A stretch of 64,000 nucleotides of DNA from Phytopseudomonas dryadis (lineage in GTDB: Bacteria; Pseudomonadota; Gammaproteobacteria; Pseudomonadales; Pseudomonadaceae), in NCBI RefSeq assembly GCF_004327355.1, contig NZ_QJUM01000013.1:96738-160737 (forward strand), given 5' to 3'. Below, one piece after another: positions 57,100-64,000 of the stretch. Under the pieces are notes generated by a model. It was given only the letters and a program-made list of their open reading frames with translations. It made no database searches and was not told where the DNA came from. The translations under genes were made by a program, and so were the position numbers. Every line of letters starts with the position of its first letter. The first letter of the stretch is position 1.

Positions 57100-58572
57100 A
57101 TGCCCCCAGCGGTCAATTTCAAAAACAGGATTTCCGCCCAGCGCCCCGGCAGCGAGTCCGCCGGTGCCGATCTGGCCGAGCTGCTCTACGCGTTCGAAAG
57201 CGACCGTGGGCGGATCATCAACTCCGCCGCCGTGCGGCGTCTGCAGCAGCGTACCCAGGTCTTTCCGCTGGAACGCAACGCGGCGGTGCGCAGCCGCCTG
57301 ACCCACTCCATGGAGGTGCAGCAGACCGGGCGTTTCATCGTGCGCACGCTGTACGCGCAGCTGGGCGAGCGTGCCGCGGACTATGGCCTCGACGGCCTGC
57401 AGGGGGCCCTGGAAAGCCTGGTGGAAATGACCTGCCTGATGCACGACATCGGCAACCCGCCCTTCGGCCATTTCGGCGAGTTCGCCCTGGGCGAATGGTT
57501 CGAGCGTTCGCTGGATGTCCTGTTCGACCGGGCCCTCGAAGAAGAATCGGTCGACGGCCCGCTGCAGGCGCGCCTGCGCGCCGATCTGCGCAATTTCGAA
57601 GGCAATGCCCAGGCGGTAAGGGTGGTGGTCAATCTGCAGCGCCTGCGCCTGACCTACACCCAGACCGCCGGCCTGCTCAAGTACCTGCGTCCGGCCTACC
57701 AGCCCAAGCCGGCGAAGGGCACGGCCAAGGCCTACCTGAACAAGAAGCCGGGTTTCTACCTGGCGGAGGAGGGCTTCGTCGAGCGCCTGCACCAGGTGCT
57801 CGGCCAGCAGCCCGGCACGCGCCACCCGGTGGCCTACATCATGGAAGCGGCCGACGACATTTCCTATTGCCTGGCCGATATCGAGGACTCGGTGGAGAAG
57901 GGCATCCTCGGCGTCAGCGAGCTGGTGCCGCTGCTGATCGACACCTTCGCCGCGATGCAGTCGCCGGACGTGCCGATTCCCGGTGCCGGGCATTCGTTCC
58001 GGCAGTTGGTGGAGCAGGCCAGGGAGAGTTACCGCAAGGAGCCGATCAACAAGGCCGGCGAGTTCTTCGTCAGGCTGCGGGTCAACATGATCCATCCCCT
58101 GGTGCAGCACGCCGCCCGCCAGTTCATCGACAACATCGAGGCGGTCTACCACGGCACTTTGGATCGCGCCCTGATCGAGGACGACAGCCTGCCCCATGCC
58201 ATCGTGCAGACCTTCAAGGACGTGGCCATGGCCCGGGTGTTCTGCCACCGCGAGGTGGAGACCCTGCAGTTGCAGGGGTATCGCATCCTGCAGGGCCTGC
58301 TGGATTGCTACGGGGCGCTGCTCAGGGTCGACGCACAGAGCTTCCTGGAACTGACCGAGGGCACCTGCCGCCGCCAGCCGCACCTGCAGATGCTGGTGCG
58401 GCGCCTGCCGGGACAACTGCTCAAGGCCTATCGGCAGGCGCTGCTCGAATGCGCGGAAACGGATCGTGCCGCCTGGGAGTTCTATCACCGCTGCCGGCTG
58501 TTGCAGGATTTCATCAGCGGCATGACCGACCAGCAGGCCCAGGACGAGTACCGCATCATGGCCGCCCTGTAG
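57100..58572 (+). CDS. dgt: Deoxyguanosinetriphosphate triphosphohydrolase-like protein
   Basis: 490 residues, HD-domain dNTPase. HD ligands are in RSRLTHSMEVQQ and LMHDIGNPPFGHFGE, with the downstream YIMEAADDISYCLADIED motif. Hydrolyses dGTP to deoxyguanosine and triphosphate; length fits the E. coli type (about 505) rather than the shorter type-2 enzymes. Maintains dNTP pools and can restrict phage. Single gene, convergent with tauE. Confidence 0.93.
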   Translation: MPPAVNFKNRISAQRPGSESAGADLAELLYAFESDRGRIINSAAVRRLQQRTQVFPLERNAAVRSRLTHSMEVQQTGRFIVRTLYAQLGERAADYGLDGLQGALESLVEMTCLMHDIGNPPFGHFGEFALGEWFERSLDVLFDRALEEESVDGPLQARLRADLRNFEGNAQAVRVVVNLQRLRLTYTQTAGLLKYLRPAYQPKPAKGTAKAYLNKKPGFYLAEEGFVERLHQVLGQQPGTRHPVAYIMEAADDISYCLADIEDSVEKGILGVSELVPLLIDTFAAMQSPDVPIPGAGHSFRQLVEQARESYRKEPINKAGEFFVRLRVNMIHPLVQHAARQFIDNIEAVYHGTLDRALIEDDSLPHAIVQTFKDVAMARVFCHREVETLQLQGYRILQGLLDCYGALLRVDAQSFLELTEGTCRRQPHLQMLVRRLPGQLLKAYRQALLECAETDRAAWEFYHRCRLLQDFISGMTDQQAQDEYRIMAAL

Positions 58573-58601
58573 CGGCGCGATGTCCGAGCGGTGAGGCGCG
58601 A

Positions 58602-59336
58602 TCAGATATTCTTCCAGATCAACTGCACCCCGGCGACCAGCATGCCCAGGCGGGCGATGCGGTAGAACCAGGTGTGGTTGATGCGTGACTGCAGCCACAG
58701 CCCCGTCCACACGCCGATGGGGACGATGGGCGCGAGCATCAGGCTGAGCAGCAGGTTGTCCCGGGTGAACTGGCCGAGCAGGGTGTAGGGAATCAGCTTG
58801 AGGGCGTTGGTCAGCAGGAAGAACATATTGATGGTCGCCACGTAGCGCAGCTTGTCCAGTTGCTGGGGCAGCAGGTGCATCATCACCGGCGGTCCGCCGG
58901 CGTGGGCGACGAAGCTGGTGAAGCCGGCCATGGACGATAGCAGCAGGCCGCGTCCGGGTTGCAGCGGGCGTGGCGCCGGGTCGCTCTTGAGCAGGCCCAT
59001 CAGCACGAAGGAAATGGCGATGATGCCGATCAGCAGGCCGATCAGGTTCTCGTTGAGCAATTCGAAGGTCAGCGCGCCGATGCCAATGCCGATCAGCGCG
59101 CCGGGCAGCATGACCCTGAGATTGGCCGTGTCCCACTTGCCGAAATAGGCCTTGAGCCCGACCACATCGGCCAGGCACAGGATCGGCAGCATCACCGCCA
59201 CCGCCTGCTTGGGCGAGGTGGCCAGGGCCAGCAGCGGCACGGCGATACCGCCCAGGGCACCGCCGAAGCCGCCCTTGGACAGACCGGTGAGAAAAATCGC
59301 GGGGATGGCGAACAACAGCAGGTCGGCCAGGGTCAT
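58602..59336 (-). CDS. TauE/SafE-family sulfite exporter-like permease
   Basis: 244 residues, seven or eight helices, with the FLTGLSKGGFGGALGGIAVPLL opening of the TauE/SafE family and the repeated GGPPVMMHLL segment of the second half. Members export sulfite, sulfoacetate or organosulfonates; the substrate here is unknown because no sulfonate genes are nearby. ATG 59336 is used at the family start; the frame opens much further upstream without a site. Divergent from the IMPase-like gene. Confidence 0.88.
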   Translation of the reverse strand: MTLADLLLFAIPAIFLTGLSKGGFGGALGGIAVPLLALATSPKQAVAVMLPILCLADVVGLKAYFGKWDTANLRVMLPGALIGIGIGALTFELLNENLIGLLIGIIAISFVLMGLLKSDPAPRPLQPGRGLLLSSMAGFTSFVAHAGGPPVMMHLLPQQLDKLRYVATINMFFLLTNALKLIPYTLLGQFTRDNLLLSLMLAPIVPIGVWTGLWLQSRINHTWFYRIARLGMLVAGVQLIWKNI

Positions 59337-59457
59337 GCAAGGGATACCGGGGTCAGCGCGAGGTGTGCAGGGTAGGGGCTGGCGAGGCTTTATCGCAAGT
59401 CGCCCGCCTGTCATCCTTGGCCCCCACGCCGCGCCAGCCCGAGAGGAAGCCCCGCCC

Positions 59458-60282
59458 ATGGATACCCCCGCCAGCATCGCCCCTGCCGCCATCGACGCCC
59501 GCTACGCCTGCGCCCGGCGCGTGGCGCGCGAGGCCGCCGAGCGCGGCATGGCCTACTACCGCCAGCGCGACAGCCTGAGCGTGTCGCACAAGGGCGACGA
59601 CCGGCAGGACGTGGTGAGCATCGCCGACAAGGAGCTGGAGCTGTTCATCAGGGCCGAACTGGCCCGGCAGTTTCCCGAGGACGGATTCGTCGGCGAGGAG
59701 GGCGGCAGTGCCGATCTGCATGCCCGTTGCATCTGGGTGATCGACCCGATCGACGGCACCGCCTGCTTCGTCAACGGCCTGCACAACTGGTGCGTGTCCA
59801 TCGGCCTGATGGTCGACGGCCAGCCGCTGCTCGGCGCCATTGCCGATCCCAACCACGATGAGCTGTTCCATGGCTGCGCCGGGCGTGGGGCGTTCGTCAA
59901 CCAGACGCCGCTGCGGGTGCATGGCGCGCGCCACGTGCGCGAGGGCCTGCTCGGCGTCGGCACCACGCACCGGCCGGGCAAGGAGCATTTTCTGCCTTTC
60001 ATCAGCCGTTTGCTGGACGAGGGCGGCATGTTTCTGCGCAATGGCTCGGGCGCCTTGATGACCGCCTACGTCGCCGCCGGACGCCTGATCGGTTACTACG
60101 AAACCCACCTCAAGAGCTGGGATTGCCTGGCCGGCATGGTGCTGGTCAGGGAGGCCGGTGGGCGCTGCAACGACTTCCTGCGCGGCGACGGGCTGCTGGG
60201 CGGCAATCCCTATCTGGTGGCCTGCCCGGGGGTGTACGAGCAGGTCGCGGCGATGATCGGGCCGTCGCTGGACGGCGACTAG
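59458..60282 (+). CDS. Inositol monophosphatase family protein
   Basis: 274 residues with the lithium-sensitive phosphatase metal motifs: FVGEEGGSAD (Glu of motif 1), WVIDPIDGTACFVNGL (motif 2, DPIDGT) and ETHLKSWDCLAGMVLVREAGG (motif 3). Acts on inositol monophosphate, histidinol phosphate or fructose-1,6-bisphosphate-type substrates; the exact one is undetermined. ATG 59458 is preferred; the upstream frame overlaps the tauE region. Confidence 0.9.
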   Translation: MDTPASIAPAAIDARYACARRVAREAAERGMAYYRQRDSLSVSHKGDDRQDVVSIADKELELFIRAELARQFPEDGFVGEEGGSADLHARCIWVIDPIDGTACFVNGLHNWCVSIGLMVDGQPLLGAIADPNHDELFHGCAGRGAFVNQTPLRVHGARHVREGLLGVGTTHRPGKEHFLPFISRLLDEGGMFLRNGSGALMTAYVAAGRLIGYYETHLKSWDCLAGMVLVREAGGRCNDFLRGDGLLGGNPYLVACPGVYEQVAAMIGPSLDGD

Positions 60283-60335
60283 GAGCGGCTACAGGTTCCC
60301 TGGCAGCGCGGCGGGCACTGCCGTAGCGACAGCCC

Positions 60336-60758
60336 CTACGCCTGGCCGTGCTGCGCGAACAGTTCCTCGCCGGTGAGGTTGCGGGTCTGGTTGGCGAAGC
60401 AGTAGTAGGCGGGCTTGGCATCGATGAACACCTGCAGCTCGAAGCGCCAGGCCTCATCGCCATCGAGCAGACCGACCGGTATGGCATGGAAGCCGCCGGC
60501 CTTGAGGCGGTAGAAGAGATGGCTGCCGCATTGCCCACAGAAGCCGCGCTCGGCCCAATCGGAAGAGGCGTGCACGCGCACCTGCTGCTCGCCGCTGATG
60601 CGTGGCGGCGTCTCGCTCTCGACCACCATCAGCGGGCCACCGCCCCATTTGCGGCAGGTGGCGCAATGGCAGGCGCTGACGGTCAGTTGCGCGGTACTGA
60701 TGCTGATGCCGACGGCGCCGCATAGGCAGCGGCCGTGCTTTTCCTGTGTTGCGTTCAT
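60336..60758 (-). CDS. GFA (CENP-V type) zinc-binding protein
   Basis: 140 residues with the glutathione-dependent formaldehyde-activating fold: CLCGAV (Cys pair), ACHCATCRKW (three zinc Cys) and CGQCGSHLFYRL. Family members bind glutathione and zinc, but only a few have proven formaldehyde activity, and no formaldehyde dehydrogenase is nearby. ATG 60758 has GGAGA upstream. Confidence 0.88.
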   Translation of the reverse strand: MNATQEKHGRCLCGAVGISISTAQLTVSACHCATCRKWGGGPLMVVESETPPRISGEQQVRVHASSDWAERGFCGQCGSHLFYRLKAGGFHAIPVGLLDGDEAWRFELQVFIDAKPAYYCFANQTRNLTGEELFAQHGQA

Positions 60759-60818
60759 CGCGGGTCTCCAGGCTGGTGCGGGCAATGGGCAAGCATAGCC
60801 GACGGCAAGCGTGGCGTT

Positions 60819-61967
60819 TCAATCGTCGGGAGAGGCGTTCTGCACCACGCGGTGAATGAACTGCAGTTTGCCGATCACGGCCGCCGGCAGCACGAAGGGA
60901 TAGAGGTCGCGCTGGCCCATGCTGCGCGCCAGTTCGTTGAGCATGGCGGCCAGTTCGATCCAGGCGTTGACGAACACCAGGAAGTCTTCGGCCAGGGGAT
61001 CGTCCGGGTCGTACAGCGCCTCGCGGGTGAAGGGCTGGAACTCCAGTTCGACATCGCCGGCGCGCATGCCGAAGCTCAAGGCGGTGTCCAGGGTATCCAT
61101 CATGTGCAGGTAATGAGCCCAGGTTTCCGCCCAGTCTTCCCAGGGGTGCATGGTGGCGTAGGCACTGACGAAGCTGGCCTGCCAGTCGGCCGGGGAACCC
61201 TGTTCGTAGTGGCGTTGCAGGGCCGCGGCGTAATCCTCGCGCTCATCGCCGAACAGGCGGCGATAGTCTTCCAGCCAGGGGCTGTCCGCGATCAGTCGAT
61301 CCCAGTAGTAGTGGCCGACTTCATGGCGGAAGTGGCCGAGCAGGGTGCGGTAGGGTTCGTGCATCTGTACCCGCACCTGCTCGCGACGGTCGTCATCGGC
61401 TTCGGCGATGTTGAGGGTGATCAGGCCGCCGGCATGGCCGGTCATGGGGTGTTCGCCGTCGACCCCGACCCCGAGAAAGTCGAAGGCCAGGCCGCGCTCT
61501 TCATCCTCGCTCTTGGCCACCACGGGCAGACGCAGGGTCAGCAACTGGGCCACGAGCCTGCGTTTGGCCGTTTCGAAGCGGCCCCAGCGGCGGTCGTTGC
61601 CTGGCACCGAGAGATCGGGAATGGTGCGGTTGAGGCCGCAGGCGATACATAGCGAGGCATCCTGCTGCGCCGGCAGCAGCCAGTTGCAGCCGGCCGCGGT
61701 GAGCAGGTTGGCGCAGCGCTGGTAGCGCGGCCCGTCGTTTTCTCCGTCCACCTGCCAGACATCCGCCTGTTCGGTGGCGGCGAGGGTGACCATCAGGCCA
61801 CGCTGGGGCTCGTAGCCCAGGGGCGAATGGCAGGCCAGGCACTGGCTGTTGCGAAAGAAGATCGGTTGCCCGCAGGTGCATTGGCCCAGGGCTTTCTGAC
61901 TGGCGTTGCGCGCCTGTCGGGCGGGGTCGCCGATACGCAGGCCGAGGGCCTTGAAGAAGCGGTTCAT
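60819..61967 (-). CDS. Zinc-ribbon zinc metallopeptidase-like protein (Peptidase_Mx)
   Basis: 382 residues. An N-terminal zinc ribbon (CTCGQPIFFRNSQCLACHSPLGY, about residues 30-52, plus a second CIACGLN) precedes a peptidase-like domain whose HFRHEVGHYYW contains an HEVGH zinc-binding motif near residue 215. No signal peptide, so cytosolic. Function unproved; homologues are widespread in proteobacteria. Confidence 0.85.
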   Translation of the reverse strand: MNRFFKALGLRIGDPARQARNASQKALGQCTCGQPIFFRNSQCLACHSPLGYEPQRGLMVTLAATEQADVWQVDGENDGPRYQRCANLLTAAGCNWLLPAQQDASLCIACGLNRTIPDLSVPGNDRRWGRFETAKRRLVAQLLTLRLPVVAKSEDEERGLAFDFLGVGVDGEHPMTGHAGGLITLNIAEADDDRREQVRVQMHEPYRTLLGHFRHEVGHYYWDRLIADSPWLEDYRRLFGDEREDYAAALQRHYEQGSPADWQASFVSAYATMHPWEDWAETWAHYLHMMDTLDTALSFGMRAGDVELEFQPFTREALYDPDDPLAEDFLVFVNAWIELAAMLNELARSMGQRDLYPFVLPAAVIGKLQFIHRVVQNASPDD

Positions 61968-62164
61968 GTGCTTATCTCGCAGGGACGGGCGTGGACTGTC
62001 GATACCGATAAGAGCCGCGTGGGGCAGGACGGTTCAGGCATTTTGCCGGGGAGGCTGTTGCAGGGGCGTGTCAGCCGGGCCGTTGACGGCTGGTCGGTCA
62101 CGCAGGGGCAGGAGGGTGCAGGCGGGAAGCGGGTCCGCCAGCGGCAGACCCGAGGTCGAGCGAA

Positions 62165-62446
62165 TCAGTCCTGGCGGCTGGTCACTTCCAGCAGGTGGTA
62201 GCCGAACTGGGTTTTCACCGGGCCCTGCACCACGTTGACCGGGGCGCTGAACACCACGCTGTCGAATTCCTTGACCATCTGGCCCGGGCCGAACGAGCCG
62301 AGGTTGCCGCCATCGCGGCTGGACGGGCAGCTGGAGTTGTCTTTGGCGACCTGGGCGAAGTCGGCGCCGGCTTCGATGGCCGCTTTCAGTTCGTTGCACT
62401 TGTCTTCGCTGGCAACCAGGATGTGGCGGGCAGTGGCTTTGGCCAT
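62165..62446 (-). CDS. ppiC: Parvulin-type peptidyl-prolyl isomerase
   Basis: 93 residues, a single parvulin domain: RHILVASEDKCNELKAAIEAGADFAQVAKDNSSCPSSRDGGNLGSFGPGQMVKEFDSVVF and GPVKTQFGYHLLEV. Length and lack of a signal match cytosolic PpiC (Par10) of E. coli. ATG 62446 lies at the domain start. Confidence 0.95.
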   Translation of the reverse strand: MAKATARHILVASEDKCNELKAAIEAGADFAQVAKDNSSCPSSRDGGNLGSFGPGQMVKEFDSVVFSAPVNVVQGPVKTQFGYHLLEVTSRQD

Positions 62447-62664
62447 GGGGAATACTCCGTTCAATGAAGCTGCCGAGCCTACCGGAATCGTCAGGCGAGT
62501 CAAATCGGCTGCCCTGCCAAGCGTGCTGGCCCTGCGTGACGCAGCGGCACCGGCGCATCCGCACTTTGTGAGATGTTTCTAAAAATTACACAGGAGTGAC
62601 GAGCGCGTGCGGCAGCGATGGTAGGCTATGGCCTTCATCTGAACCCGCTGTCATGGAGTTGTGT

Positions 62665-63678
62665 ATGTCGTTCAAGGAGTTGATGCTGGCCAGCCTGCTG
62701 GTCACGGTTGTTCCCCCCGCTTTTGCCGACCAGGCCCCCGTGCAGGAACCCGCGGTCACCGAAGCCGACGATGCCGAGTACCTCACCGAGGAGGCGTTTC
62801 TCGATAGCCTCAATTTCCGCACGGGCAAGGTGGTGGTGGGCGGCAACCTGGCCACCCTCGATCTGCCCGAGCAGTTCGTCTTCCTCGACGGTGCCGACGC
62901 CGAGCGCGTGCTGGTCGAGGCCTGGGGCAACCCGCCGGACGACAGGCTGCCTCTGGGGATGATCCTGCCCAGGGGCGTTTCGCCCCTGGCCGACGATTCC
63001 TGGGCGGTGACGGTGGAATACGAGGAGAGCGGCTACGTCTCCGACGACGATGCCGCCGATATCGACTATGGCGACATGCTCAAGGATCTGCAGGACGGCG
63101 CCAAGGCCGAGAACCAGTGGCGCAGCGAGAACGGTTATGAACCCATCGCCATCGTCGGCTGGGCCGCCGAGCCGCATTACGACGCCCAGGGCAAGAAGCT
63201 GCACTGGGCCAAGGAAGTGCAGTTCGGCGACAGCGACGAGCATATCCTCAACTACAACATTCGCGTGCTGGGGCGCAAAGGCGTGCTGGTGCTGAACTTC
63301 ATCGCCGGCATGCATCAATTGCCGCAGATCGAGGAAAACCTGCCGGCGGTACTGGCCATGACCGACTTCAACGACGGCAGCCGCTATGCCGATTTCAATC
63401 CCGATCTCGACCAGGTGGCGGCCTACGGCATCGGTGCCCTGATCGCCGGCAAGGCCGCGGCCAAGGTCGGCTTGCTCGCCGCGGCGCTGGTGCTGCTGAA
63501 GAAACTGTGGTTCCTGCCGCTGCTGCTGATCGGCTGGTTGTGGCGGCGCATGGGGCGCAAGCGCGAGGCCGAGCCTGTGGCGCCGGCGGCCGATCCGCAA
63601 GCGAGCACGCCTCCAGTGGAACCGGCCAGGACGGTGATGGACATGAACGACACGCCGCAGGCTGACGACAAGCGCTGA
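62665..63678 (+). CDS. DUF2167 exported membrane-anchored protein
   Basis: 337 residues: signal peptide (MSFKELMLASLLVTVVPPAFA), a DUF2167 body (FRTGKVVVGGNLATLDLPEQFVFLDGADAERVLVEAWGNPP; VEYEESGYVSDDDAADIDYGDMLKDLQ; VGWAAEPHYDAQGKKLHWAKEV) and a C-terminal transmembrane helix (KKLWFLPLLLIGWLWRRMG) followed by a Pro/Ala-rich cytosolic tail. Function unknown. ATG 62665 has GGAG upstream; 62653 is the alternative. Confidence 0.85.
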   Translation: MSFKELMLASLLVTVVPPAFADQAPVQEPAVTEADDAEYLTEEAFLDSLNFRTGKVVVGGNLATLDLPEQFVFLDGADAERVLVEAWGNPPDDRLPLGMILPRGVSPLADDSWAVTVEYEESGYVSDDDAADIDYGDMLKDLQDGAKAENQWRSENGYEPIAIVGWAAEPHYDAQGKKLHWAKEVQFGDSDEHILNYNIRVLGRKGVLVLNFIAGMHQLPQIEENLPAVLAMTDFNDGSRYADFNPDLDQVAAYGIGALIAGKAAAKVGLLAAALVLLKKLWFLPLLLIGWLWRRMGRKREAEPVAPAADPQASTPPVEPARTVMDMNDTPQADDKR

Positions 63679-63700
63679 TCGCCTGGTGCATTCCTGACCA

Positions 63701-63730
63701 GCCCCGGCCGCGCAAGCGGCCGGGGCTTTT
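63701..63730 (+). terminator. Intrinsic terminator after the DUF2167 gene
   Basis: Stem GCCCCGGCCGC pairs perfectly with GCGGCCGGGGC around a GCAA tetraloop (63701-63726), followed by TTTTG. Confidence 0.95.
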
Positions 63731-63749
63731 GTTTATCTGCACTACGCAG

Positions 63750-63775
63750 GGTGGAAGACGCTTTTCTCTTCCACC
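63750..63775. repeat. 26-bp hairpin repeat, copy 2
   Basis: GGTGGAAGA-CGCTTTTC-TCTTCCACC. Same loop as the copy at 54975-55000, with the closing base pair changed from G-C to A-T on both sides. The rest of 63776-63933 holds no gene that I can support. Confidence 0.8.
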
Positions 63776-63933
63776 AGGGCCAGGTTGCGTCGGGCTCCAC
63801 AGGCTCGGCGCCGGGCGATGCGATGCTGGCCATCCAACAGAACCTGCGGTGGGCCAGCAGTCGCCACTGAAGCGCGATCGTGCCCCTGGAAGTGGTGTAA
63901 CTCATCATGGCTTCGGCCACTTGAGTTTGCCGT

Positions 63934-64000
63934 TTAGTTGATCACGGCCGACAGCTTGGCCTGCGGATTATCGCTGACCGCCTCGAAAGCCTCCAACTGC
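63934..64000 (-). CDS. C-terminal end of a leftward gene (partial)
   Basis: From the right edge the leftward frame reads ...QLEAFEAVSDNPQAKLSAVIN and stops at TAA (63934-63936). The sequence is protein-like (charged helix) but 21 residues are too few to name the family. Confidence 0.5.
   Translation of the reverse strand, partial: QLEAFEAVSDNPQAKLSAVIN

Noticed and set aside
56803..59340. 845-residue leftward frame opposite dgt
   Set aside because: It covers the dgt gene and part of tauE in the wrong frame, and its sequence is antisense-like.
63423..63920. 165-residue leftward frame near the right end
   Set aside because: It overlaps the DUF2167 gene, its terminator and the hairpin repeat; the protein-like look is an artefact of repeat sequence.

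Overview
The window is ordinary GC-rich chromosomal DNA of a Pseudomonas, most likely from the mendocina/oleovorans/alcaligenes side of the genus. That placement is an inference from gene content and order: liuRABCDE, prc, an OprO/OprP-type porin, yjcH-actP, DUF1654 and DUF2789 proteins, and many genus-typical small hypothetical genes. No species assignment can be made without a search. I see no prophage, transposase gene, CRISPR array or rRNA.

Layout. 1-5250 is the edge of a surface-polysaccharide locus. A GT2 glycosyltransferase converges on a four-gene leftward operon (epimerase, glucose-1-phosphate cytidylyltransferase, homoserine-dehydrogenase-like SAF oxidoreductase, RmlC-like cupin) that looks like an incompletely described CDP-sugar route, preceded by a strikingly AT-rich patch. 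5839-10016 holds a D-2-hydroxyacid dehydrogenase, a DUF1624 acyltransferase-like membrane protein and small stress-type genes (DUF2892, DUF2188, thioredoxin, an acidic protein). 10145-17165 is the complete leucine/isovalerate operon liuR-A-B-C-D-E with a perfect 22-bp palindromic operator. 17348-24964 carries an FKBP lipoprotein, a DUF1232 protein beside a DnaA-box cluster, an XRE regulator pair, an EAL-CBS-GGDEF protein, the Prc protease and a quinone oxidoreductase. 25000-31691 has a GltB-like FMN protein, a divergent FabH, a phosphate-selective-type porin and a FemAB/GNAT-like protein.

31962-39418 contains an MsbA-like ABC exporter, a PpiA/hydrolase pair beside a LysR regulator, RarD and a DEAD-box helicase. 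39641-46847 contains a subtilase with an altered triad, an LTA-synthase-like sulfatase and a CvfB-type S1 protein. tRNA-Thr(CGT) follows, then a probably SOS-controlled DUF1654 gene. 48416-50382 is the acetate uptake pair yjcH-actP. 50520-63678 is a run of mostly leftward genes: diguanylate cyclase, GNAT, ankyrin, Nudix, YebC/YeeN, dGTPase, TauE, inositol-monophosphatase-like, GFA, zinc metallopeptidase, PpiC and DUF2167. The last bases hold the 3' end of a leftward gene.

The most unusual signals are non-coding: (a) a 298-bp MITE-like element with 23-bp terminal inverted repeats (26753-27050) plus a solo end copy at 17244-17297; (b) a family of hairpin-forming CAAGCTACAAG/CTTGAAGCTTG elements in at least three and perhaps four intergenic gaps, two copies sharing a 48-bp tail; (c) two copies of a 26-bp hairpin with a compensatory base-pair change; (d) a DnaA-box/AT cluster away from any dnaA gene. 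All start sites below were chosen by reading the Shine-Dalgarno context. No database search was possible.
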